From positions 1 through 22,063 of the forward strand of contig CAVENX010000047.1 of assembly GCA_963617275.1 (NCBI GenBank): a DNA stretch of 22,063 nt, written 5' to 3'. Shown here one piece after another: positions 1 through 6,567 of this stretch. The translations under genes and the position numbers were made by a program. The first letter of the stretch is position 1. Each line of letters starts with the position of its first letter. The notes beneath the pieces are model-generated. The model saw only the letters and a list, made by a program, of their open reading frames with translations, was not told the DNA's origin and ran no database searches. The stretch comes from Limivicinus sp963617275 (lineage in GTDB: Bacteria; Bacillota; Clostridia; Oscillospirales; Oscillospiraceae).

Positions 1-288
1 CTTAGGCTTAAATACTTTTGTAAAAAGACAGCAGAGGCAAAATATTTTATTTTGTTCCGTTCGGAAATAAATACAAACTTAAAATGCTTTGAATACTCAT
101 TTCATTTCAAAATTTTACCACCAATACGATTGCACGTCAATAGAAACTTTATTGCAGTTCATATATACGTGCAAATAATGTAATATTGACATTTGTTACA
201 TCCTATTTTTGAGCATAATAAATCAGGCACGCTTATTTTGGACTAAGCGTGTCTGTCAGAAACTGTATTTTTTTCAATCAAAGTAAAT
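1..288. other. AT-rich non-coding stretch with one perfect hairpin
   Basis: I see no convincing coding region here. The stretch is AT-rich. It contains an 8-bp perfect inverted repeat, CACGCTTA (228-235) with TAAGCGTG (244-251) and an 8-nt loop, followed by a T-run at 267-274. It lies beyond the 3' end of the minus-strand recombinase, so it could hold the end of an integrated element or the tail of a gene outside the window; neither can be shown. Confidence 0.5.
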
Positions 289-317
289 GGAGGCCGCAAA
301 AAGGCCCCTATTTTTTT
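289..317 (+). terminator. Rho-independent terminator, plus strand
   Basis: GGAGGCC (289-295) pairs imperfectly with GGCCCCT (303-309) across a GCAAAAA loop and is followed by an unbroken run of seven T (311-317). It would stop plus-strand transcription entering from before the window. Confidence 0.55.
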
Positions 318-327
318 GTTTTTATTT

Positions 328-348
328 GACAAAATAAAATATTTTGTC
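328..348 (-). terminator. Hairpin just after the recombinase stop codon
   Basis: GACAAAATA (328-336) is a perfect inverted repeat of TATTTTGTC (340-348) with a 3-nt loop. It abuts the stop codon of the minus-strand recombinase at 349-351. The minus strand then reads into an A/T-rich tract, so it probably ends the recombinase transcript. The stem is weak because it is AT-rich. Confidence 0.45.
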
Positions 349-1188
349 TCAGGAAACCAGTCCGAGCAGCTCAAGCTGCTCCGCGTCTTCACGGCTTGTG
401 GTGATGAGATAGATTCTTGTCGTTTCTATACTGCTGTGACCGAGTACGTTCGCAAGCTTAACTACGTCTCTGCATACTTTGTAGAATATCCGGGCGAACA
501 GGTGCCGCAGATTATGCGGGAACACCTTGCTGCTGTCAACATTTGCCGTTACGCACAATGCTTTCATTGCTGACCATATCTGCTTTCTGTTCATTGCTTT
601 GCCGCTTTTGGTGAGGAATATCTCGCCGGAAGCGATTTTTCTTTTCCGGGCATATTTTTTCAGCTTTCCGCACAGCTTTCCGGGCAATATGATTGTGCGT
701 ATCTTGCCTTTCAGCGAAATCTCGGCAATGCCGCGGTTCACCGCTTCAACGGTAATATACTTGACTTCACTTACGCGGATGCCTGTCGCGCAGATTGTCT
801 CCAGCAGCAGAGCCATACGCTCGTTGCCGCCGTTTGCGGCGGCTTTTACAAGACGCAGATATTCATCCTTGGTCAGCTCCTTTGATTCGGGACGGTACAT
901 GGTACGCTGGATCTTGAGAAATCTCACACGGCAGTCATTTTTTCCGATGTATTTAAGAAACGAGTTGAGCGCGGACAGCATGGAGTTTACGGTAACGGGT
1001 TTGTGCCCGTTCAGGATGAGATGCTCCTTCCATTCAACGGTTTTTTCCTTGCTTATTTCAGCGGCGCCAAGCCAGCTGATAAAAGTATGTACATCCCGCA
1101 TATATTTTTCAATCGTACCGTCAGCCTTCTCACTTCTGCGAAGAAAGACCGCATATTTTCTTGCTTCAACGATCAATGTCTGGTTCAT
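349..1188 (-). CDS. Tyrosine recombinase / phage-type integrase
   Basis: This 279-residue site-specific recombinase catalyses strand exchange through a tyrosine nucleophile. The N-terminal SAM-like core-binding domain covers about residues 1-95 and the catalytic domain about 100-275. All family catalytic residues are visible: R138 in ATGIRVSE, K162, H225 and R228 in HNLRH, H251 in LGHSS, and Y260 in TTRIY. The length is normal for a compact XerC/D- or transposon-type enzyme. ATG at 1186-1188 has a good GGAGG site nearby and a promoter upstream (1219-1246). Upstream on the same strand are broken conjugation genes, so it is probably the integrase of a decayed integrative element rather than a housekeeping Xer protein; the context supports this but I saw no attachment site. 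It appears intact and could still act. Confidence 0.9.
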   Translation of the reverse strand: MNQTLIVEARKYAVFLRRSEKADGTIEKYMRDVHTFISWLGAAEISKEKTVEWKEHLILNGHKPVTVNSMLSALNSFLKYIGKNDCRVRFLKIQRTMYRPESKELTKDEYLRLVKAAANGGNERMALLLETICATGIRVSEVKYITVEAVNRGIAEISLKGKIRTIILPGKLCGKLKKYARKRKIASGEIFLTKSGKAMNRKQIWSAMKALCVTANVDSSKVFPHNLRHLFARIFYKVCRDVVKLANVLGHSSIETTRIYLITTSREDAEQLELLGLVS

Positions 1189-1218
1189 ATTCTACCTCCG
1201 TATAGCAATTACGGATAC

Positions 1219-1246
1219 ATTATATAGTAGAAGCGATTTTTCGCAA
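1219..1246 (-). promoter_or_regulatory. Likely promoter of the tyrosine recombinase
   Basis: On the minus strand TTGCGA (1241-1246) lies 16 nt before a perfect TATAAT (1219-1224), about 30 nt upstream of the recombinase ATG. This is a plausible vegetative sigma-A promoter. Confidence 0.5.
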
Positions 1247-1285
1247 GGACAGTTCTTGACAGGCGCACTTTTAAGCGAAAAAAAT

Positions 1286-1334
1286 AAACTGAGAGCCCAA
1301 CGGAGCGGGTCGCAGTTTAAGAAGAAGAAGGAGC
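1286..1334. repeat. Palindromic dispersed repeat, copy 1
   Basis: This 49-nt unit matches 16472-16520 at 44 of 49 positions without gaps and is related to 16410-16454. It has an outer stem (AAACTGAGA with TCGCAGTTT, one mismatch), an inner core AGCCCAACGGAGCGGGT with a second short stem, and a purine-rich tail ending AAGAAGGAGC. It lies where the decayed VirB4-like reading frame ends, so it may mark an insertion or deletion junction. Confidence 0.75.
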
Positions 1335-1390
1335 AAAGGCCGCGCAAGCTCATCCTTGACCGTCAGCTCTTTCTTTGTTGAAGATCATAT
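1335..1390 (-). pseudogene. N-terminal scrap of a conjugation ATPase (VirB4/TraE-like)
   Basis: An ATG at 1388-1390 overlaps the stop of the preceding remnant (ATGA), as in conjugation operons. The first codons read MIFNKERADGQG then stop. A one-frame shift gives ELTVKDELARP, which resembles the start of VirB4-type ATPases in clostridial conjugative elements. The frame then runs into the palindromic repeat. Only about 15 codons survive, so the family assignment rests mainly on position after the PrgI-like remnant and is tentative. Confidence 0.35.
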
Positions 1391-1646
1391 GGACTGCCTC
1401 CATTCAAAGTATTGCTGGCGCGTGAAAAAATACGCCGCAGCATAGCGGATGAAATCCGGTATGCCGCTGTTGTCGAAGCGGATGCTGAGAAAGCCGTAGG
1501 CGACGACGAGCGCCAGCGGCAGCAGCGCGCCTGTGCGCACGAGTGAAAATATGCCGATGAGAAAACCGATGCCGATGATGGCAAGCTTTGAGCTCCCACA
1601 GCCAGAGCGTCGCCTTGGCTGCGAGGTTATCCGGGTAGATGTACAT
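1386..1646 (-). pseudogene. Frameshifted small membrane protein of a conjugative element (PrgI/TcpE-like)
   Basis: ATG at 1644-1646, after an AGGAGG site, starts MYIYPDNLAAKATLWLWEL. At about 1588 one extra base throws the frame. The next frame continues as KLAIIGIGFLIGIFSLVRTG and goes on through a second hydrophobic stretch to FTRQQYFEWRQSI, with its stop at 1386-1388. Joined, the product would be about 87 residues with two membrane helices. This matches the small membrane component that sits before the VirB4-like ATPase in clostridial conjugative elements. The exact family name is uncertain, but the frameshift is directly readable. Confidence 0.6.
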
Positions 1647-1657
1647 TGAAACCCCTC

Positions 1658-1915
1658 CTATGAAAAGTTTAAGCCGCCGTGCTCTCCAACGATGGCTTTG
1701 ATGATGGATGAAGTTTTATTCTCTGCAAAGACCACAGGTAAAGCGAAGCAGAGGTACAAGTGCTTGCTATAGTCGCAGTCCTCACACTGAAGCTCACACA
1801 TTTCAACGAGTTTGTGCGCAAGATTGCCGGCGACTATAACCATGCTGGATATTGCCGTCATGATTTCCTTGACGCTCATCTCGTCTTTAAGGATGAGAGC
1901 CATCTGCGGAGACAC
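1658..1915 (-). pseudogene. Unrecognised minus-strand reading frame, possibly a remnant
   Basis: This 85-codon frame contains MCELQCEDCDYSKHLYLC, a cysteine-rich motif (C-x3-C-x2-C) that might bind metal. The frame stays open about 20 codons upstream of the ATG without a convincing start or ribosome binding site, and another frame could continue it further, as in a frameshifted gene. It lies just upstream of the PrgI-like remnant on the same strand, so it may be another decayed element gene. I do not recognise the family. 1916-2078 holds nothing I can name. Confidence 0.25.
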
Positions 1916-2078
1916 TATGAGCTGCGCAGTCTCTTCTCGCTCTATGCCGCTCAGTGCAAGCGCAACATGGGTATCACATGCTCAACCGCAAACAGAGCAA
2001 CAGAAACGAGACCGTTGACTTCTCCGCGCCGCTGCAATAAACTGTACTCAATAACAATACACACAATGGAGGTTACAT

Positions 2079-2759
2079 ATGGACGCATACACACGGAAAT
2101 TTACGCTTGAACGCGGGGATGCGGCAGAGCTTTTCTACTGCATGCAGGAGTCAGCAAGTGATGATGCAGACCGCCGCGGCGGTGGTGTGGAGAGGCTTTT
2201 TACAGAGGGACTTGCATGGGTGCTGTTGTGGCAGCGGCTTGATGTTGTGCGCAGACCGATTGCAGGAGAACAAATCCGTGTGGTCACCATGCCGGGTAAA
2301 GGACGGCTTGGACTTTATCCACGTCGTTTTGAACTGTGGAGCGGTGATGAGCGCATCGGCGCGGCGCGCAGCGTCTGGTCGATAATCAACTTTGAGACTC
2401 GCAGCATGGCTGCAAAGTTTGAGGCACCGCTCTCTGGAGAAATGGAGCGCCAAAGTCTGCGAATGGACAATATTCCAGCAGCGGAGGGCACTGATAGCTT
2501 CATGTTTGTCCCCAGCGAGGAATATATAGACCGCAATGGGCACATGAACAACGCTGCCTACCTTGCGGCACTGGCAGAGTATCTGCCCGAAAGTGGCAGT
2601 TTTGATCTGAGCATTTTATATCACCGTGAAATAATGCCCGGAGACAAGGTTACAGTGCGCTGGCAGGATGTGGACGGTACAAGAATTTTCCAAGGTGTCG
2701 TGGGTGACGATGAGTGCTTCAGACTGTCATACGGCGCCTCCGCTGAACTTGACCGATAA
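2079..2759 (+). CDS. Acyl-ACP thioesterase (FatA/TE family)
   Basis: The 226-residue protein should hydrolyse acyl-acyl carrier protein thioesters in the cytoplasm, releasing free fatty acids. It has the double hot-dog layout of the family. The first hot-dog covers about residues 1-125, including GLAWVLLWQRLDVVRRP. The second covers about 143-226 and carries the diagnostic EEYIDRNGHMNNAAYL, with N153 and H155 where the family has its conserved Asn and His. The length is close to bacterial relatives (about 230-250). A strong AATGGAGG site precedes the ATG. It is the only intact biosynthetic gene between two decayed regions, and no fatty acid synthesis genes adjoin it. In gut clostridia such enzymes are often single genes. 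Confidence 0.87.
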   Translation: MDAYTRKFTLERGDAAELFYCMQESASDDADRRGGGVERLFTEGLAWVLLWQRLDVVRRPIAGEQIRVVTMPGKGRLGLYPRRFELWSGDERIGAARSVWSIINFETRSMAAKFEAPLSGEMERQSLRMDNIPAAEGTDSFMFVPSEEYIDRNGHMNNAAYLAALAEYLPESGSFDLSILYHREIMPGDKVTVRWQDVDGTRIFQGVVGDDECFRLSYGASAELDR

Positions 2760-2816
2760 AATCCGGCATGAATAGAGGCTTAGTCTATTCTGCGTTCGCT
2801 GGAAGAACGATTATTG

Positions 2817-3170
2817 TCAGTTCTGTTCAGAAAATTCAGCTTGCATTTCGTCAAGCCAGAAGTCATTTTTGTACACCGTGGTTATCTTTGCGGACAAATC
2901 GTTCTGTAAAAGGTCAAGCGCAATGAGGCGGAATTTCTGCTGGGCAAGCTCGAGTGAAGTTACACCGTAGTGCGTGTTCATAAAATGCTGCCTGAAGCGA
3001 CTTGTTTTTGGGCATAGTGAAAAAAGCACAGTCCAGACGGAAAGCTCCGTTTCGGTCTGCAGCAAACCCGCTCAAGAAGCAGCTGCATTATTTACTTGTT
3101 CCGCCAGATGCCTTTGAGCCATCAATGATCGGGTAATGCGGTAAATAGCGGCTGCAATCAGGTCATTTCA
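2817..3170 (-). pseudogene. Decayed minus-strand gene with in-frame stops, family unknown
   Basis: One minus-strand frame stays protein-like but is cut by stops at 3168-3170 and 3072-3074. Between them it reads NDLIAAAIYRITRSLMAQ and onward. After the second stop it gives an 82-residue segment containing FMNTHYGVTSLELAQQKF and TTVYKNDFWLDEMQAEF, whose composition looks like a real protein. No good ATG and ribosome binding site precede either part. The frame is also open before 3170 (RDKDITKLQRTISMRERL), so the original gene may have begun further upstream, overlapping the ABC-3C remnant on the other strand. I do not recognise the family. Confidence 0.4.
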
Positions 3171-3249
3171 TGTCACGCTCGAGGCAAGTCTTTCTCGCAT
3201 TGAGATTGTCCTTTGCAGCTTTGTAATGTCCTTATCTCGAACTAATGGA

Positions 3250-3278
3250 TTGACAATCGGACATCCCTGCGCTATAAT
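3250..3278 (+). promoter_or_regulatory. Consensus promoter ahead of the ABC-3C remnant
   Basis: TTGACA (3250-3255), a 17-nt spacer, then TATAAT (3273-3278): a perfect sigma-A promoter 36 nt upstream of the ATG at 3315. It is orientated to transcribe the middle-component remnant, the DUF2326 remnant and the intact XRE regulator. Confidence 0.6.
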
Positions 3279-3314
3279 ACTTTTGATTTTTGTTTGCAGC
3301 AGATGGAAGCTGCC

Positions 3315-3533
3315 ATGAATTTCGACTCTATTATATAAAGACAGCATCTTGGTGTTAATACCCAAAGCGCTGAGTGAACTCAAAGATAGTCCTGTTCCTA
3401 TGTTTGAGTTATATGATAAACTGAAACCGGAACTCAATGATGCGACAGACTTTCTATCTGTCATGGATTGTCTATATGCTATGCGGGCGGCAGACATTAA
3501 TGATGAAGGTGAGGTGTTTATATGCCCGCAGAG
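3315..3533 (+). pseudogene. ABC three-component system middle component, frameshifted
   Basis: ATG at 3315 reads MNFDSII then stop. A one-base shift around 3330 continues as YKDSILVLIPKALSELKDSP, then FELYDKLKPELNDATDFL, MDCLYAMRAADINDEGEVF. This is the small helical winged-helix-like pattern of ABC-3C middle components (about 70-80 residues, ending in a 'G-x-I-x-x-x-D-E-G-E' turn). The end overlaps the start of a DUF2326-type ATPase remnant, which is the usual gene order. In ABC-3C systems (proposed by Aravind and colleagues as biological-conflict systems) this part bridges the ATPase and the effector protein. Here it is broken, and no effector gene is visible upstream. Confidence 0.6.
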
Positions 3534-3831
3534 ATGTTCTCACCAGTGCTTATGGAACAAGGTGAAATTCGCCCTCCGATTCGATTCAAAAAGGGTTGAA
3601 TGTCGTGCTTGGCAAAGAGAATGGCGCAAACTCTATCGGAAAATCACCTGCTATGCTGGCAATAGATTTTGCCTTTGGAGAAAAGTGAAAAACAAATCTT
3701 TATCGCTTTTGATAAGCAGGCAGCATACACGGCTGACACAGGCCATTCTGGAGTGCAATTGCGTTTTAAGACTTTCTGATTGAAATTGTGAACTTTATGG
3801 TAAATCTTGGAACAAAGAGGAGCAAAACTAA
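3522..3831 (+). pseudogene. DUF2326 (ABC-3C) ATPase, collapsed to its two ends
   Basis: ATG at 3522 (or 3534) opens with MFSPVLMEQGEIRPPIRFKK. A lost T near 3596 shifts the frame, after which GLNVVLGKENGANSIGKSP and AMLAIDFAFGEK follow: the P-loop region of DUF2326 ATPases, with Pro after GKS where Ser or Thr is expected. The coiled-coil centre is missing. Directly after it, in other frames, come SEKQIFIAFDKQAAYTADT, then ILECNCVLRLSD, a stop, and ELYGKSWNKEEQN with stop at 3829-3831. These match the C-terminal end of the same family. The gene has therefore lost several hundred codons and is certainly inactive. It is known from conflict systems in which the ATPase is thought to sense or act on DNA. 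Confidence 0.65.
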
Positions 3832-3832
3832 T

Positions 3833-4057
3833 ATGAGAATGAGCTATAACAGGCTTTGGAAGCTGCTGATTGACAAAAACATGAAGAAGTCCGACCTGCG
3901 GAAAGTAGCAGGCGTCAGTTCATCTTCCATCGCTAAACTTGGCAAGGGAGAAAATGTGACCACAGATGTGATACTAAAAATCTGTGCTGCGCTGGATTGC
4001 CGCGTGGAGGATATCATGGAAATTATCAATGATGAGACGCCCACCTCAGAGAGTTAG
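3833..4057 (+). CDS. XRE-family (Cro/CI-type) transcriptional regulator
   Basis: This 74-residue protein is essentially one helix-turn-helix domain. MSYNRLWKLLIDKNMKKSDL starts the fold, VAGVSSSSIAKLGKGENVTT covers the recognition helix region, and ILKICAALDCRVEDIMEI closes it. It belongs to the small YozG-like group of DNA-binding repressors. I chose the ATG at 3833 because AAAGAGGAG at 3814-3822 is 10 nt upstream; an earlier in-frame start at 3788 lacks this. It begins 1 nt after the stop of the DUF2326 remnant, and its ribosome binding site lies inside that remnant's last codons. It was therefore probably the co-translated regulator of the conflict system. It is intact although its partners are not. 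Confidence 0.85.
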   Translation: MRMSYNRLWKLLIDKNMKKSDLRKVAGVSSSSIAKLGKGENVTTDVILKICAALDCRVEDIMEIINDETPTSES

Positions 4058-4124
4058 TCTGTTTTTATAGACGGCAGGAGGTTATTGGTCAACAGAATCC
4101 CAAAAGCACCCGGTCAACCCGTGT

Positions 4125-4148
4125 GAAAAGCCGCTGATGCGGCTTTTC
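4125..4148 (+). terminator. Strong hairpin terminator after the XRE gene
   Basis: GAAAAGCCGC (4125-4134) pairs perfectly with GCGGCTTTTC (4139-4148) around a TGAT loop. The four T at the 3' side of the stem act as a short U-tract. It separates the ABC-3C remnant transcript from the long operon starting at 4244. Confidence 0.65.
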
Positions 4149-4243
4149 AAAAGCACTGCGGTTAGCAGGCTCTAACCAAAACGCGGCTTGCAGACGCTGC
4201 TATGGCAGGCAAACGAAAGAGATAGAAAGAAAGGCGAACAGAC

Positions 4244-4585
4244 ATGGAGGAAATGAAGGAAAACAGTGTTGTCGCAGAGGATAAGCGGATCAGTGCTTTC
4301 GCGCATTTACTGCGCAGTGTGTATAAGCTCTCCAGCTCGTGTGGCGATTTCTCCGGCGTGGGGGACATTCATTTCTTTTACAGCAGCGACGAGGTGCTTT
4401 ACGGCGCTCTGCCGGATTTTGAGGAAGCCTGCAAACGTGCGAATGTTCCGTATACCGCCTTTGCAAGACCGAGAATGGTTTACTGCTGCTGTATGCTGCC
4501 GTACTTCAAAGAGGTGCGAGAGGACTTTGCCAAGATAACGGAGATTTTAAAAATGAGATTGGAGCAATGCTATGAAATACTTTGA
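4244..4585 (+). CDS. Hypothetical protein, first gene of the long plus-strand operon
   Basis: A 113-residue soluble protein of unknown family. It has a helical N-terminal half (residues 1-40), a GVGDIHFFYSSDEVLYGALPD stretch cut by a predicted turn, and an unusual triple cysteine in VYCCCMLPYF near residue 80. No signal peptide or membrane helix is visible. ATG at 4244 follows AAAGGCG by 8 nt; ATG at 4253, preceded by GGAGG very closely, is an alternative. It overlaps the next gene by 14 nt, which indicates translational coupling with the alpha/beta hydrolase. No clear promoter is visible between the terminator at 4125-4148 and this gene. Confidence 0.65.
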   Translation: MEEMKENSVVAEDKRISAFAHLLRSVYKLSSSCGDFSGVGDIHFFYSSDEVLYGALPDFEEACKRANVPYTAFARPRMVYCCCMLPYFKEVREDFAKITEILKMRLEQCYEIL

Positions 4586-5354
4586 ATTCGGCACGGAGAA
4601 CCCGGAGCTTATGGTCATGCTCCACGGCGGCGGCACAAGCTATCTCGGTATGCTGCCAACAGCAAAAGAGATGGCGAAGGTTTATCATGTGGTGCTTGTG
4701 GCTTACGATGGCTTCAACCCCGATGAGCCGGAAACGGAGTTCGTATCACCAATGGACGAGGCAAAACGGCTCGGCGATTATATCGTGATGCATTATGATG
4801 GCAAGATCGACATTCTCTACGGCATTTCCTACGGCTGCCGCGTTCTGATGGAAGTCCTTGCTGACGAGCGTCTGACAATCACAACAACGATCGCCGACGG
4901 TATGGGGCTTCGGGATTATCCCAACATCAGGAGCAAGTGGGGTAAGGATGTTTATTGCTTCTTCTTTACGGGCTTGTTTTACACGATCATGGGGCATCCT
5001 GGACCGAAAAGAAAGAAATTTCTCGCAAAGGTCACCGGGCGGTCGCTTGAAGAAGCAAACCGTATCCTTTATGGCAAGGCGACATGGCGCAGTTGGAAAA
5101 ATCAGGACTACGGTCTGATAGGAAAAAAGGCCGACTATTCTCTGTTTGAGAGAACCGATATGTTCCTTTGGTACGGTATCAGGGGCAGCGTGGACAAAAA
5201 GCTGTCGGCGGGGCTTGAGGCTCTGAAGAAAACCGGATATCCGTTTGAAACAAAGATCTTTACGGAGCTGGGTCATGGCGGCCTTGCCGGTGAGCATCCG
5301 GAAGAGTTTTTACAAGAAGTTCAGGCCGCGCACCGGCGCTCTTTGGTGCAATGA
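4572..5354 (+). CDS. Alpha/beta hydrolase, first of a tandem pair
   Basis: A 260-residue cytoplasmic serine hydrolase. Family signs are MLHGGG at residues 16-21 (oxyanion-hole region), the nucleophile elbow GISYG with S86, and a C-terminal FTELGHGG with H235 as the likely catalytic histidine. Strand order and length fit the small esterase/lipase-like alpha/beta hydrolases; the substrate cannot be read from the sequence. ATG at 4572 has GGAG upstream inside the preceding gene, with which it overlaps. A second, diverged hydrolase follows after 53 nt. Other operon members transfer methyl and acetyl groups, so removing an ester or amide from a small molecule is a reasonable but unproven role. Confidence 0.85.
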   Translation: MKYFEFGTENPELMVMLHGGGTSYLGMLPTAKEMAKVYHVVLVAYDGFNPDEPETEFVSPMDEAKRLGDYIVMHYDGKIDILYGISYGCRVLMEVLADERLTITTTIADGMGLRDYPNIRSKWGKDVYCFFFTGLFYTIMGHPGPKRKKFLAKVTGRSLEEANRILYGKATWRSWKNQDYGLIGKKADYSLFERTDMFLWYGIRGSVDKKLSAGLEALKKTGYPFETKIFTELGHGGLAGEHPEEFLQEVQAAHRRSLVQ

Positions 5355-5407
5355 CAGAGAGTAATTCGAAAAAATAAAGCTGCAAAAATCCAGAAGGAGC
5401 GGAAGGT

Positions 5408-6184
5408 ATGAGGGTTTTGGAATACGGAAAAGAACATGAAAAGACGCTGCTGTTCCTGCCATGCACGGCGGAACCGGAGTGGGCGTTCGCCGACTCGGTC
5501 GGTCTGCTTTCGCAGGATTATCATGTGATGCATATCGTCTATGACGGTCACGGCGAAACGGGAGAGGACTTCCTCTCCGTAGAAACGACAGTGGATGAGA
5601 TAACAGATTGGCTGCGGACACACGGTATTACCCGCTTGAACGTGGCTTACGGATGCTCTCTGGGCGGTGCATGCCTGACACGTTTTCTCGCCCTCGGGAA
5701 AATCCCGGTAGATTGTGCAATCATTGACGCAGCCATTACGCCGTATCAAATGCCGCTGCTTTTACGTTGGCTTGCCTGCCTGCGTGACTTTTGGGGGTTC
5801 AGGCTCATTGCGAAAAGCCGCAAAATCCTTGAGGCAGTCTATCCGCCGGAGCGCTGGACGCTGCCGGGGCGCGACCCCGTGAAGGAATACAACGCGCTGG
5901 CGGCGTATCTGAAAACCTATTCAAAGCGCACCGTCCGCAATATCTTCTGGTCGGCGAACAACTACGCGCTGCCGCCGGAACCGGCGGAAACGGGCTGCCG
6001 CATCACATATTGGTACGGTGAAGAGGAAAAGAAAGCGCGAAACGGGAACATCCGCTTCATTAAGCAATATTTTTCGCGGGTGGAGATGCATGAAATTCCG
6101 AAAATGGATCACGCGGAGCTTGTGATGATGTATCCGCAGGAATTTTACCGATATGTGAAGATGTTTTTAAACTCGGAGGAGTGA
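5408..6184 (+). CDS. Alpha/beta hydrolase, second of the tandem pair
   Basis: This 258-residue paralogue of the preceding protein has the same N-terminal layout (MRVLEYGKEHEKTLLFLP). The nucleophile elbow is GCSLGG with S84, and a late histidine lies in PKMDHAELV (H235). The HGGG of the first hydrolase is replaced by LPCTAEPEW, so the oxyanion region differs and the two probably act on different substrates. AGAAGGAG precedes the ATG. Its stop lies 2 nt before the next ATG, so it is co-translated with the chimeric methyltransferase fragment. Substrate unknown. Confidence 0.83.
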   Translation: MRVLEYGKEHEKTLLFLPCTAEPEWAFADSVGLLSQDYHVMHIVYDGHGETGEDFLSVETTVDEITDWLRTHGITRLNVAYGCSLGGACLTRFLALGKIPVDCAIIDAAITPYQMPLLLRWLACLRDFWGFRLIAKSRKILEAVYPPERWTLPGRDPVKEYNALAAYLKTYSKRTVRNIFWSANNYALPPEPAETGCRITYWYGEEEKKARNGNIRFIKQYFSRVEMHEIPKMDHAELVMMYPQEFYRYVKMFLNSEE

Positions 6185-6186
6185 AT

Positions 6187-6534
6187 ATGGAGCGAAAAGA
6201 AACCATTCGCAGTGCATACCGAATGACAGGCGGCAATAATTTTTATGACGGCATGATTACATGCTCCACTCAGAGCGGCGCACGCTCCTATGTGACAAAA
6301 CAAAGCTGTAAAAATCAGCTTTATTCCGAGCTTACCACACCGTTGCCTGACAAAATGCAGATGCTCCGTTTTCTTCCTCTGCCGGTGATGCGTCTGGCGC
6401 TGAAGACCAGCTTCCAGAGTAACTTTGGAGATGTCTTTATGTATCGCCATGCTGTCAAAGCGCCGGATGAGATGCGGCAGCTGCATGAGCAGTTTTACGC
6501 ATATCTTTCCGAATCGGAGTCCAGAAAAGGATAA
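6187..6534 (+). pseudogene. Methyltransferase N-terminus fused to an unrelated tail
   Basis: The first 31 residues (MERKETIRSAYRMTGGNNFY, DGMITCSTQSG) match the opening of clostridial class I SAM methyltransferases. In those proteins a Rossmann fold with an E-x-G-x-G-x-G motif follows; here that fold is absent. From about residue 32 the sequence (ARSYVTKQSCKN to FYAYLSESESRKG) is something else that I do not recognise, with PLPVMRLALKTSFQSNFGDV as its core. The 115-residue ORF therefore looks like an in-frame deletion product joining the start of one gene to the end of another. It keeps an operon position (ATG 2 nt after the previous stop, GGAGGAG nearby) and may be translated, but it cannot bind SAM in the usual way. 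Confidence 0.5.
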
Positions 6535-6567
6535 AAGCCGATTGAAAATTATAAGGAGGCAACGATT

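Noticed and set aside
186..219. TTGACA at 186-191 as a promoter
   Set aside because: No -10 box at an acceptable distance (nearest CATAAT is 22 nt away) and no gene follows it.
527..1381. 284-codon plus-strand open frame across the recombinase
   Set aside because: Antisense to a recombinase with all catalytic residues; no ribosome binding site and no recognisable motif.
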